Origin: CAZRQL01 sp964602415
GTDB taxonomy: Bacteria > Bacteroidota > Bacteroidia > Cytophagales > Flammeovirgaceae
Direction of reading: 5' to 3'
NCBI GenBank assembly: GCA_964602415.1
Contig: CAZRQL010000009.1
Coordinates: 1-64,000, forward strand
Length of the DNA stretch: 64,000 nucleotides
Shown: piece after piece, positions 54,446 through 63,114 of the stretch
Layout of the letters: every line of letters begins with the position of its first letter
How positions within the stretch are numbered: position 1 is the first letter of the stretch
Notes under the pieces: generated by a model
What the model saw: the letters and a program-made list of their open reading frames with translations, nothing else
Databases searched by the model: none
Told to the model about the DNA's origin: nothing
Position numbers and translations under genes: made by a program

Positions 54446-54763
54446 TTAACTCAGTTTCTGCTTAACTTCCAGCAGCAATTCTTTCAGACTGCGAAGGGCA
54501 TCCAAAGTCTGCAATGAGTTTTGGACCATCTCGCCGGCTCTAAGTTTTTCTTTTGCTCCTTGCAAGGTGTAACCCTTTGTTTTTACTAAGTAGTGGATGG
54601 TTTTGAGGGTCTCGATGTCGGTTCGGGTATAGTGCCTGACTCCGTTTTTGCCTTTTTTAGGCCTGATCTGCTCAAACTGTCCTTCCCAAAATCTTATCAA
54701 AGAAGTGGTTACGTTGAGCTCGGTGGCTACTTCGCCTATGGTGTAGTATTTCTTTTCCAGCAT
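54446..54763 (-). CDS. MerR-family transcriptional regulator
   Basis: A 105-residue regulator with the MerR helix-turn-helix YYTIGEVATELNVTTSLIRFWE (given here by its ends: Tyr5 to Glu26), then a wing region VRHYTRTDIETLKTIHYLV and a coiled-coil dimer helix. There is no effector-binding domain beyond the helix. The ATG at 54763 is used; the in-frame 86-residue upstream extension overlaps the divergent gene and looks non-coding. In Bacteroidota this short MerR type commonly sits beside peptidase or envelope genes. Confidence 0.9.
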   Translation of the reverse strand: MLEKKYYTIGEVATELNVTTSLIRFWEGQFEQIRPKKGKNGVRHYTRTDIETLKTIHYLVKTKGYTLQGAKEKLRAGEMVQNSLQTLDALRSLKELLLEVKQKLS

Positions 54764-54806
54764 AAAGTCGAAATTAAATTTATTTTTGGACTGCAAAATA
54801 TATTCA

Positions 54807-56006
54807 ATGTTCCGTTTTTTCAAAAACAAGTCAAACAAAAAATTGCCTGAATTTGGTGTTTTTATTGAAAAAAACATAACAAGGATTTCGGCACTTGTTT
54901 TGGTATTAGGCTCGATTTTGGCTTTCGTCATGCCCTCCATTATGTCCAATTTCAAAGTTTTTGGTTTGACAGAGCCCAACGCCATCGGAGACACCTTCAA
55001 CGGAATTGCCAGCCCCTTCATCGGGCTGATAGGGATTTTCTTAACCTTTTTGGCTTTTTATATCCAATATATGGCCAACGAAAGACAAGTCATTGAATTG
55101 GAAAAACAGAAAAAAAATACGGAATACAGAGACCTTCAAGACCGCGTGCGGCAAATTAAAAACGACATCAAAGACCTCACGTACACCAGAGAAGGGAATA
55201 CTTTTGTTTATACCGAAGCGATATGGCATTTTTTAAATGATACCACACACAACGACTTGGACGAAGAAATCATTATTTCACCTGTTTTTTTCCAGCTCTC
55301 TTATGTTATTTCTCTCTTTGAGCCTTTGATGAGTGAAATTGAACGCTCAGAACTCAGTGACAAAGACAAAAAAACACTCTTTGGCAATTTAAAAAGCCTC
55401 TTTGACTCTTCGCTGAACTTAGTGTTGGTAATAGCCGAAGAGGCCGCTAAAAAACGCGGGTACCTCAATCAAAAAAACAGTTTGCGCTCTCAGGTAATTA
55501 TCCCAACCAAAAGATTGAAAATAAAAATATTAGAACGCTACGAAAAATATGCAGAATCTGAAAAAGAACTTTTTCTGCAAATCCTACCCACCATCAAAGG
55601 CTATCCATTTGTCAAACAAGCCAAAATCATTCAGGGAAAAGCCGGCGTTTTTTTCTATCCCAGCTATGCGGCATACCTTGTCGGTACACCAAGCGATGAG
55701 AAAGTTGCGCTGTCCACTTACAACAACTTTATATCCGAAGGTGCAATTACCAAAATGCTCATCACCGAGCCAGTAAAACTTTTTATGAGCTTGGAAAGTT
55801 TGGAAAAAGTCGAAATCAACCTACCTACTCCGTCCAAAACGTTCAATTTTTCGGCTACAAGAAACCAAATCGAGGATTTTATTCGGTTGGATTTGGCTGA
55901 ACTGAAAATAGATAAAAACCTATGGAGGGATGACTTTTTAGGAAAATTCGTTTATGACAAAAAGCAAAGCGAAAAATTCATTGAAACCTTTGTTCAAATA
56001 AGTTAG
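54807..56006 (+). CDS. Two-helix membrane protein of unknown function
   Basis: A 399-residue membrane protein with two N-terminal helices (about 26-47 and 66-85, the second being IASPFIGLIGIFLTFLAFY), then a cytoplasmic helical region with a charged stretch (about 90-150) and a long, mixed C-terminal part. The topology resembles putative phage-abortive-infection (PF16872-like) proteins, but I cannot confirm it. The ATG at 54807 is chosen over the TTG at 54786. Three bases before the DtxR gene, so it is probably in one operon with it. Confidence 0.7.
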   Translation: MFRFFKNKSNKKLPEFGVFIEKNITRISALVLVLGSILAFVMPSIMSNFKVFGLTEPNAIGDTFNGIASPFIGLIGIFLTFLAFYIQYMANERQVIELEKQKKNTEYRDLQDRVRQIKNDIKDLTYTREGNTFVYTEAIWHFLNDTTHNDLDEEIIISPVFFQLSYVISLFEPLMSEIERSELSDKDKKTLFGNLKSLFDSSLNLVLVIAEEAAKKRGYLNQKNSLRSQVIIPTKRLKIKILERYEKYAESEKELFLQILPTIKGYPFVKQAKIIQGKAGVFFYPSYAAYLVGTPSDEKVALSTYNNFISEGAITKMLITEPVKLFMSLESLEKVEINLPTPSKTFNFSATRNQIEDFIRLDLAELKIDKNLWRDDFLGKFVYDKKQSEKFIETFVQIS

Positions 56007-56008
56007 AA

Positions 56009-56701
56009 ATGCCATCTCAAACCAAAGAAAACTATCTCAAAGCCATCTATTTCCTTGCCGACGAGGAAGGAAAAGTATCCATCTCCCAACTCAGTCAAGA
56101 ACTTGGGGTCAGTACCCCAACCGTCAATAGTATGGTCAAAAGATTGGTCGAAATGAACTGGGTGGTGTATGAGAAATATAGACCCTTACAAATCACGGAT
56201 CAAGGTAAAAAGGCGGCTTCTATGGTCATAAGAAAACACCGTTTGGCCGAAATGTTTTTGGTGGAGAAAATGGGCTTTGGTTGGGAAGAAGTGCACGAAA
56301 TAGCTGAAGAACTCGAGCACATAGAGTCGGAGGCTTTTTTCGAGCGCATGAACCAACTGCTTGATTTTCCTACTATAGACCCGCACGGATCTCCCATTCC
56401 GGACAAAGAAGGAAACTTTAAAGAGAAAAAATACCCCAAACTCTCAGAAATAAGCCAAGGCACGAAGGTCAAGTTGAGGGCTTTGTCTAAAAGTTCAAAA
56501 GATTTTTTGATGTATCTGAAAATCAGAAAAATAGAACTTGATGTAGAGATTAAAGTGTTGTCTATTGAGCCTTTTGATGGCAGTATGACAGTGAGATGCA
56601 ACTTAGACAGAGAAATAATTTTAAGCCAAGAAGTCTGCGAGCGAATGCTTGTAGAAATCAATAGTTTATGCGAAAATGAATCGGAAAAACCAACTATTTA
56701 G
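56009..56701 (+). CDS. DtxR/MntR-family metal-dependent regulator
   Basis: A 230-residue metalloregulator. Winged helix-turn-helix about 5-65 (VSISQLSQELGVSTPTVNSM), then the dimer and metal domain about 70-140: VHEIAEELEHIESEAFFERM and DPHGSPIP are the conserved metal-site segments. The C-terminal SH3-like FeoA domain (about 155-225) is retained. The metal (Mn or Fe) cannot be set from these residues. It sits 2 bases after the two-helix membrane protein and 18 bases before a DASS symporter, which it may regulate. Confidence 0.93.
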   Translation: MPSQTKENYLKAIYFLADEEGKVSISQLSQELGVSTPTVNSMVKRLVEMNWVVYEKYRPLQITDQGKKAASMVIRKHRLAEMFLVEKMGFGWEEVHEIAEELEHIESEAFFERMNQLLDFPTIDPHGSPIPDKEGNFKEKKYPKLSEISQGTKVKLRALSKSSKDFLMYLKIRKIELDVEIKVLSIEPFDGSMTVRCNLDREIILSQEVCERMLVEINSLCENESEKPTI

Positions 56702-56719
56702 CCCCTTCAGCAGACTTAA

Positions 56720-58147
56720 ATGAAAAAGAAAGGTTTGGTTTTGGGCTTGGCTATTTTTGTATTAGTTGCTTTGTTGCCTGTGCAGTCTATGCCCCCAAAA
56801 GCTATGAAAGTGCTGGCTTTGGCTGTGCTGATGTTGATCTGGTGGGTTACGGAGGCCATACCCATTGCGGTAACGGCTCTGCTTCCTTTACTCCTGTTGC
56901 CTTTGATGCAGGTTTATGACATGAAAACAGCCGCAACCCATTATTCAAGCCCTATCATATTTTTGTTTATGGGTGGGTTTATGCTGGCTTTGGCCATTGA
57001 AAAATGGAACCTGCACCGGCGCATTGCGCTCCATATTGTAAAACTGACAGGTGTAAATGCAGACGGGATCATATTGGGTTTTATGCTCAGCACGGCTTTT
57101 TTGAGTATGTGGATCAGCAATACCGCAACAGCCGTGATGATGCTGCCTATTGCCATCTCTGTAATCAATTTGTTGGAAAAAACACCTTCTTTGGAAGCAG
57201 AAAAGCAAAAAAAGTTTGCACTTACCTTGATGCTGGGTATTGCTTACTCAGCCAACATAGGCGGGACGGCCACCTTGATAGGTACACCGCCCAACGTGGT
57301 ATTGGCCGGATTCATCAATGAGGTGTACCATATAGAAGTTAGCTTTATCGCTTGGTTTGCGTTTGGATTCCCATTTGCGGCCATTTTACTGGTTGCGAGC
57401 TTTTTGGTTTTGACTAAAATAATTTTCCCAAACAAAATTGGCAAGTTTGAAAATGCAAAATCAATCATCGAGGCACAAATCCAAGACCTTGGCTCTGTTT
57501 CCGAAGCCGAGAAAAAAACTTTTGCCGTATTCCTTCTAACAGCTTTTTTGTGGATATTCAGAGGTCAAATCAACAACGGGTTGGGACTTAGTTCCATCGT
57601 ACTCAGCGATGAAATGATCGCCATATTTGCCACAGTTTTGCTGTTTATTATTCCGGTAAGAAGCGAAAAATCAGATGCCATCTTGTCTTGGCAGGATAGC
57701 TCAAAACTGCCTTGGGGGATTTTGCTCTTGTTTGGAGGCGGGCTTAGTTTAGCTTCCGCACTGGAGCATGTGGGATGGATTGGGACTTTGAGCAATCTAT
57801 TCAACAAACTGGAGACAAACAGCTTACTCATTACGTTAGGACTGACTTCGATAAGCCTTTTTTTGACCGAAATCATGTCGAATGTAGCTTTAGTAACCGT
57901 ATTTTTACCTGTGGTGGGAGCAATAGCGGTTGGGTTGGGCTTGAATCCGATTCTTTTCTGCGTGCCTATAACATTGGCTTCCAGTTGCGCTTTTATGTTG
58001 CCTATGGGGACTCCACCCAATGCCATCGTTTTTGCCAGTGGTTATTTGAAGGTGGCTGACATGGTCAAAGCGGGAATTTGGATAAATATGATAGCAATTG
58101 TATTGATAATGATCTTGGGACAATGGATTCTGCCTTTACTATTTTGA
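56720..58147 (+). CDS. DASS/SLC13-family sodium:anion symporter
   Basis: A 475-residue transporter with about 11-12 membrane helices. The two SNT-type hairpin motifs are IGGTATLIGTPPNVVLAGF (about 175-193) and MLPMGTPPNAIVFASGYL (about 428-445), both essential for sodium and anion binding; ITEIMSN-like FLTEIMSNVALVTV precedes the second. Likely substrates are C4-dicarboxylates, citrate or sulfate. Next to the DtxR-type regulator; a metal-citrate link is possible but not shown. Confidence 0.93.
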   Translation: MKKKGLVLGLAIFVLVALLPVQSMPPKAMKVLALAVLMLIWWVTEAIPIAVTALLPLLLLPLMQVYDMKTAATHYSSPIIFLFMGGFMLALAIEKWNLHRRIALHIVKLTGVNADGIILGFMLSTAFLSMWISNTATAVMMLPIAISVINLLEKTPSLEAEKQKKFALTLMLGIAYSANIGGTATLIGTPPNVVLAGFINEVYHIEVSFIAWFAFGFPFAAILLVASFLVLTKIIFPNKIGKFENAKSIIEAQIQDLGSVSEAEKKTFAVFLLTAFLWIFRGQINNGLGLSSIVLSDEMIAIFATVLLFIIPVRSEKSDAILSWQDSSKLPWGILLLFGGGLSLASALEHVGWIGTLSNLFNKLETNSLLITLGLTSISLFLTEIMSNVALVTVFLPVVGAIAVGLGLNPILFCVPITLASSCAFMLPMGTPPNAIVFASGYLKVADMVKAGIWINMIAIVLIMILGQWILPLLF

Positions 58148-58151
58148 GAAA

Positions 58152-59699
58152 GTGAAAGCGCGTCTCTTGGGTACACTTCAAAAATTTGGCATTGAGATAC
58201 TTGCCTGTGTGTGGGTCTTGCTCTGGACGGTGTGCGCTTTTGATGGCCACTATGGATACGATGACATGGAATACGCCAAAATCGCCCATAGCATCTTGAG
58301 CGGTAGTTTTTCTCTTTCAGAACCTTTCAGCTATCGTTTGGGCTTAACCGTTCCTATGGCTTTATTTTTTGCTATTGGGGGTATGGAAGACCACACCGCA
58401 CTTGCTTTCAATTTCTTTTGTTCGGCTTTGTTGATTTTTTTGGTAGCCGACAGTACAACAAATCACAAGCAAAAACTTTGGGCGGTGTTCCTTCTCGTTA
58501 CTTGCTACTATTGGCTGTGGTACGGTGCAAAAATTTATCCCGATTCAGCGGTGGCACTCTGCCACTTTGGGATGATTTGGACAATATACAAACATAAAAA
58601 ACTCGGTGGTTTCCGTGCAGCAGGTTTGTTTGTCCTATTTTTTTTCTGGGGCTTTATGAGCAAAGAAACTATTGTTTTTGCTGTCCCTTTTGTGTGTATC
58701 TGTTTTTTTAAGGCTCTATTGGATGCTTTGGAGCAACAAAAAACACCTGAGTGGAGAGGATTACTTTTTTGGATTTACTCTTTGATTTTGGGTTCGCTGC
58801 TGTTTGGGGGCTTTTTTTATGTGTGCTATCACCTAAAAGGCTCTTTCTTTCATCGTTTTGAGCTTATTGCCCAAAATCATTACTTCAACCCTTGCAGCTA
58901 CGACCAAATGCCCGCGTCCGTTACCCTAAATCGTATTTCTGCGGGATTGTCGGGCGGGCTTTTTGGCTGGGGTATGGCCTTGGTTCTTATTTTTTCTTTT
59001 TTCAGCAGCAACAAATTTTGGAATTATGCGCTGTTGAGTGCTCTGCTGTCTTTCAATTTTTTGACAACTTCTTGGAATAGTTATTTGCCCATCTGCTTGG
59101 AGGGCAGGCATTTTTTGGCTCTGGTGCCTTTGGGGGCGGTGGTTTCTTCAAAGGGAATACAATATGTTTTTTCAAAAAATAGGATTGATTTCAAACTTAT
59201 CTTTTGGGCATCGGCGGTGCTTTTGGGGGCTTGGGTATGGGGTGGGAAAATCTCATGGTTGTATGGGGGTATTGTCTTGGCTGTTGGTATTAAGATGATT
59301 AAACCTAAGATATCTGTATTGCTTTTGGTAGCATGTTTTTTGGCGCATCCTATTTACGTGATGTTCAAACCCTCTGAAACGTATTACAGTGAACAAAAAA
59401 GTATCTTAAGAAACAAAGAACCGAAAGCGGACTTTATCGTTAGCGATGAAATGAGTGCAAGAATGGGTGAGTATATCTTAGGGTATCGGATGCCATTTTT
59501 TAGCTATGACAGCGCACTGAGGTCAGATTTGAGACACAAAAATATTTTGATACTTTCCAATCCTTACAATGCCGCTTACCTCAAAACATACGCCCCAAAT
59601 TTAAAAACTTATGAAGAATTTTTAGACCACCATAAAATACAACCCTCTGTTTTTGCAAGGACTAAGCACATAATTCTTTGGAGGCTTGAGGCAAAATAG
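58152..59699 (+). CDS. GT-C-like integral membrane protein
   Basis: A 515-residue membrane protein with about ten helices, an N-terminal helix (about 12-28) and an early acidic loop YGYDDMEYAKIA (about 34-45). The paired Asp after the first helix is the hallmark of GT-C transferases such as PMT and ArnT, which use lipid-linked sugar donors. No strong primary family is recognised. The start is GTG 58152, four bases after the symporter stop; the next ATG would remove the first helix and the acidic loop. Convergent with the copper ATPase, 4 bases apart. Confidence 0.8.
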   Translation: MKARLLGTLQKFGIEILACVWVLLWTVCAFDGHYGYDDMEYAKIAHSILSGSFSLSEPFSYRLGLTVPMALFFAIGGMEDHTALAFNFFCSALLIFLVADSTTNHKQKLWAVFLLVTCYYWLWYGAKIYPDSAVALCHFGMIWTIYKHKKLGGFRAAGLFVLFFFWGFMSKETIVFAVPFVCICFFKALLDALEQQKTPEWRGLLFWIYSLILGSLLFGGFFYVCYHLKGSFFHRFELIAQNHYFNPCSYDQMPASVTLNRISAGLSGGLFGWGMALVLIFSFFSSNKFWNYALLSALLSFNFLTTSWNSYLPICLEGRHFLALVPLGAVVSSKGIQYVFSKNRIDFKLIFWASAVLLGAWVWGGKISWLYGGIVLAVGIKMIKPKISVLLLVACFLAHPIYVMFKPSETYYSEQKSILRNKEPKADFIVSDEMSARMGEYILGYRMPFFSYDSALRSDLRHKNILILSNPYNAAYLKTYAPNLKTYEEFLDHHKIQPSVFARTKHIILWRLEAK

Positions 59700-59703
59700 C
59701 CCT

Positions 59704-62124
59704 TCAATCGCTTTGTTTGTCTGTGATTTTGTAGCTGCCATAACTTACGGCCAAAGTGGTAAACAAGATGATGGTCACGGAACTTACAGGCATGAGTATG
59801 GCTGCAAAAACAGGCGAGAGTTTGCCGGTTAGGGCAAAACTAAGTCCTATCGTATTGTAAAACAATGAAATAGCAAAACTTCGATAAATTACTTTGAGCG
59901 AATAGCCGCAAAATTCCATTATCCCCGGAAGCAACCTAAGCGATTCGGCATCAAGCACTGCATCGGATGCAGGAGTAAAATGCGCTGTATTTTCACTCAC
60001 TGCCACCCCTACATCGGCTTGCTGCAAAGCCCCCGCATCGTTGAGGCCATCCCCCAACATCAAAATACGAGAACCCAAGGCCTGCAACTCTTTGATTTTT
60101 TCCATCTTGTCATGTGGGCTTTGCTGAAAATGTAAAAGAGAAAAATAAGGGCTAAGTCGCTCGCGCTCTGCATCAGAATCACCCGATAAAAGCATCATTT
60201 TGAATTTTTTGCCCAAAGATTGAAGCACTAAATCTATTGAGTGGCGGTATTTGTTTTGAAGGGTAAAAAATCCCTTATTCTGCCCATCAATAGAAAGATA
60301 AACTTTTGACAAAAACGCTGTTTTATCTTCTTCTACCCCCGTAAAAATTGCCGAACCCAGTTTGACCTCGTGCCCTTGAACCCATACAGAAATGCCTTTG
60401 CCTTGTTTTTCAGCATATTGAGCAATAGGAAGTTTATCCCACTGCATGGACACCTTGCCAACACAAAAGTCTTGGATAGATGCAGAAAGGGGATGGGTGG
60501 AGTTGCTTACGGCACGCAGCACCCAAGCCCATTGCTCGTGGGTGAGGGCATCGCCCCGCCAACTGACTTTTGCTGCGCCGCTCTCAGTAAGGGTTCCTGT
60601 TTTATCAAAAACAATGTCAGTAATTTTTGCCAAATCCTCTATAACACCCGCAGACTTTACATAAAGTTTGTTTTTTGCCAAAAAATTCATGGCTGAACCC
60701 AGCGCAAAAGGACTTGACAGCGCGAGCGCACAAGGACAAGCTATAATCAAAACCGCCGTAAAGGCATTGACCGCCCTAAACCAATCCCCAGAAAGACCCC
60801 AAAAAATCAATGTGCCAAAGGCAACCAACAAAAGAGCATACGTAAAGTACCTGCCTGCCAGCGATTGAAACTTTTCGCTTTCTTTTTTAGGGGCACTAAA
60901 ACTATCTGATTCCCAAAGTTGTGTCAAATAGCTTTGAGAGGTTGGCTTCACCACTTCAAGTTCAATTTTGCCTCCTTCCTGTCTCCCACCGGCGTAAATC
61001 ATCTGCCCCGCCTCTTTGGCAATAGGTTCAGACTCACCCGTAACAAAACTATAATTGACAAAAGCCTCACCCGAAATCAATACAGAGTCAGCAGGAATCA
61101 ACTCTCCATTGCGAATCAGTATCCTGTCACCCACAGATAGGTTGGATATATGGGTGTGTTTTTCTCCATCAGGAAATTTTTTGAGCACAGCAACCGGAAA
61201 GTAGGACTTAAAACTTCGGTCATAGCGCAAATTGTTGTAGGTTCTATTTTGGAACCACTTGCCTGCCAGCAGAAAAAAAACCAAACCCGCAAGCGTATCC
61301 ATATAGCCCTCACCGCCCAGCACCCAAATCTCCGCCAAACTCCTAAAAAACATGGCCAAAATACCCAGAGCCAATGGTAAATCCAGATTCAAAATACCTT
61401 TCTGTAACGACTGCCAAGCCGATTTGAGATAAATCCAACCACTGTAAAAAACTATCGGTAACGAAAGTACTGTATTGAGCACTCCAAAAAGATAACTAAA
61501 ACCCGCACCTGACTGGCTATCAAATCCAAAGTACGCTGGAAAACTCATCAACATAATATTGCCAAAACAAAAACCAGCCACTGCAATACGAAGAACCAAG
61601 TCTTTATTTTCGCTCTTATTTGCAGTGCGCAGCCGATCTTTTTCATCGGTTGCTTCTAAAGTGATATAAGGCTCGTACCCTATCGAGGAAAGCTGTTCAG
61701 CTATCCTGCGAAGAGTCGTTTCATTGTGTAAATAACTAACTGTCAATTCTTTTCTCAAGAAATTGACCCGTGAGTTTTGAATACCCTTATCCAGAACATA
61801 CAAATTCTCCAAAAGCCAAATACAGGAGCTGCAATGAATCGAAGGGATAAAAAGCGTAACTTTTGACAGACTGCCATCCGTAAAATCCAACAGTTTGGCT
61901 TCTACCTCTTGTAGTTCCAAAAAAGAAAAATCGGTATTTGTTTTCTTTTTGATGCCCGCAGCATTGTCTATTTCGTAGTATTGGCATAGGTTATTAGTCT
62001 CCAATATTTGGTACACTGTCTTACAACCTTGACAACAAAAAGCCTTTTCTTCAATAGCGAGCCTTTCATCAAATTCACATTCATCTTGGCAATGGTAGCA
62101 TTTGGTCTTTTGAACGGTAAGCAT
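59704..62124 (-). CDS. ccoI: Copper-translocating P-type ATPase, CcoI/FixI type
   Basis: An 806-residue P1B-type ATPase that delivers copper for cbb3 cytochrome oxidase assembly. The N-terminus has the YHCQDEC...CCQGC cysteine-rich domain (about 10-34), then an HMA domain with SIHCSSCIWLLEN (about 94-106). CPC is at 463-465 in IACPCALAL, the phosphorylated Asp507 is in DKTGTLTES, and the hinge reads MLGDGLNDAGALQQADVGVA. The usual downstream ccoS and ccoNOP genes are absent; the next gene converges after 4 bases. Divergent from an FNR-like regulator. Confidence 0.93.
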   Translation of the reverse strand: MLTVQKTKCYHCQDECEFDERLAIEEKAFCCQGCKTVYQILETNNLCQYYEIDNAAGIKKKTNTDFSFLELQEVEAKLLDFTDGSLSKVTLFIPSIHCSSCIWLLENLYVLDKGIQNSRVNFLRKELTVSYLHNETTLRRIAEQLSSIGYEPYITLEATDEKDRLRTANKSENKDLVLRIAVAGFCFGNIMLMSFPAYFGFDSQSGAGFSYLFGVLNTVLSLPIVFYSGWIYLKSAWQSLQKGILNLDLPLALGILAMFFRSLAEIWVLGGEGYMDTLAGLVFFLLAGKWFQNRTYNNLRYDRSFKSYFPVAVLKKFPDGEKHTHISNLSVGDRILIRNGELIPADSVLISGEAFVNYSFVTGESEPIAKEAGQMIYAGGRQEGGKIELEVVKPTSQSYLTQLWESDSFSAPKKESEKFQSLAGRYFTYALLLVAFGTLIFWGLSGDWFRAVNAFTAVLIIACPCALALSSPFALGSAMNFLAKNKLYVKSAGVIEDLAKITDIVFDKTGTLTESGAAKVSWRGDALTHEQWAWVLRAVSNSTHPLSASIQDFCVGKVSMQWDKLPIAQYAEKQGKGISVWVQGHEVKLGSAIFTGVEEDKTAFLSKVYLSIDGQNKGFFTLQNKYRHSIDLVLQSLGKKFKMMLLSGDSDAERERLSPYFSLLHFQQSPHDKMEKIKELQALGSRILMLGDGLNDAGALQQADVGVAVSENTAHFTPASDAVLDAESLRLLPGIMEFCGYSLKVIYRSFAISLFYNTIGLSFALTGKLSPVFAAILMPVSSVTIILFTTLAVSYGSYKITDKQSD

Positions 62125-62193
62125 TTACGGTTTTAAACCCGAAAGTAAGCAGCTATTTTTTTAAAAAATAAAAGCGAAAATTTTCTCTAAAAG

Positions 62194-62205
62194 TGATTTT
62201 TATCA
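62194..62205. promoter_or_regulatory. FNR-type binding site (TGAT-N4-ATCA)
   Basis: A perfect TGAT-TTTT-ATCA inverted repeat lies in the 169-base region between the divergent ccoI and the FNR-like regulator. It matches the FNR core TTGAT-N4-ATCAA except for the outermost bases. It is 70 bases from the ccoI ATG and 89 from the regulator ATG, so it could control either or both. Confidence 0.6.
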
Positions 62206-62220
62206 TCAATCATTTGTTTA

Positions 62221-62228
62221 TAATTTTG
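62221..62228 (+). promoter_or_regulatory. Putative -7 promoter element (TAATTTTG)
   Basis: Matches TAnnTTTG and lies 65 bases before the regulator ATG. The FNR-type site falls about where the -33 box would be. Confidence 0.35.
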
Positions 62229-62293
62229 GTCGTAATTTGAATAATATATTTTTTGAATCAAATTACATGAGATTAACTTTTTAAATACAAATA

Positions 62294-62998
62294 GTGATGA
62301 AGAGCAAACATAGCACTGACCATTTGATGTGCGAAAATTGTAGAAGCAGAGGAGCATCTTTATTTAGATTTTGTCAAACTTCTGAACTGGAGGAAATAAC
62401 AGAAGCCAAGTCTTGTCAGATATTTAAGCGTGGCCAAGAGCTATTTGGTGAGGGTAGTTTGCCGCTGGGACTTTTTTGTATCAACACAGGAAGTATAAAA
62501 ATAGTCAAATACGCCAGTGGAGACAAAGAACAAATCATGCGTATAGCCGGCCCCGGCGAGCAGGTAGGTTATCGTTCTCTGATTACGCACCGCCGCTATG
62601 ACGTAAGTGCGGTTGCAGCAGAAGACAGTAGGGTCTGTATCGTGCCCAAAGAGGTTTTTTACAAACTCACCCAGTCAAATAAAGATTTTTATGCTGCACT
62701 TGTCGAACAGCTTTGCACAGTGATAGAAACCACCCAAGAAAAAATGGCCGATATAGCCTACAAACCTGTTCGAGGCAGGATTGCTGAAGCCATACTTTTA
62801 TTGAGCCGTCGTAGCAAAGAAGAAGGGGTCATTAATTTGACCCGAGAAGACCTTGCGAGTTTTGTGGGTACAGTGAAAGAGACTGCCATCCGCACCCTTT
62901 CTGAGTTTAGAAACGAAAGACTTATCTCAATAGAAGGACGAAGTATCAGAGTTGTCAATTTTTCAGGACTGGAAAAAATCAGCGGTCTTTACGATTGA
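62294..62998 (+). CDS. Crp/Fnr-family regulator
   Basis: A 234-residue regulator. N-terminal cysteines (LMCENCRSRG, then FRFC: Cys13, Cys16, Cys27) precede the cyclic-nucleotide-binding-like domain (about 35-150), with RIAGPGEQVGYRSLI in place of the usual cAMP-binding arginine/serine residues. The C-terminal HTH (about 160-225) has LTREDLASFVGTVKETAIRT, keeping the Glu and Arg of the FNR recognition helix. Cys spacing is unlike E. coli FNR, so oxygen sensing via an Fe-S cluster is possible but unproven. Divergent from ccoI, which supports a role in the low-oxygen response. Confidence 0.9.
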   Translation: MMKSKHSTDHLMCENCRSRGASLFRFCQTSELEEITEAKSCQIFKRGQELFGEGSLPLGLFCINTGSIKIVKYASGDKEQIMRIAGPGEQVGYRSLITHRRYDVSAVAAEDSRVCIVPKEVFYKLTQSNKDFYAALVEQLCTVIETTQEKMADIAYKPVRGRIAEAILLLSRRSKEEGVINLTREDLASFVGTVKETAIRTLSEFRNERLISIEGRSIRVVNFSGLEKISGLYD

Positions 62999-63089
62999 GG
63001 GTGCTGCGATACTACTTTTGAAGTTATCTAAAATTTCTTTAGAGCATAAGCCATTGTTGATTTTTTACGTTATCGTTTGCAATAAAATA

Positions 63090-63097
63090 TATCTTTG
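63090..63097 (+). promoter_or_regulatory. Putative -7 promoter element for alanine dehydrogenase (TATCTTTG)
   Basis: Exact TAnnTTTG match ending 17 bases before the ATG; the -33 box is not clear. Confidence 0.45.
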
Positions 63098-63114
63098 CGA
63101 CAAATGTTGTAAAG

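Noticed and set aside
54764..55021. Long N-terminal extension of the MerR regulator
   Set aside because: It is antisense to the start of the divergent membrane-protein gene and has no domain-like sequence; the MerR domain starts right after the ATG at 54763.
54807..56006. Firm assignment as an abortive-infection (defence) protein
   Set aside because: Only the two-helix topology supports it; no diagnostic motif was recognised.
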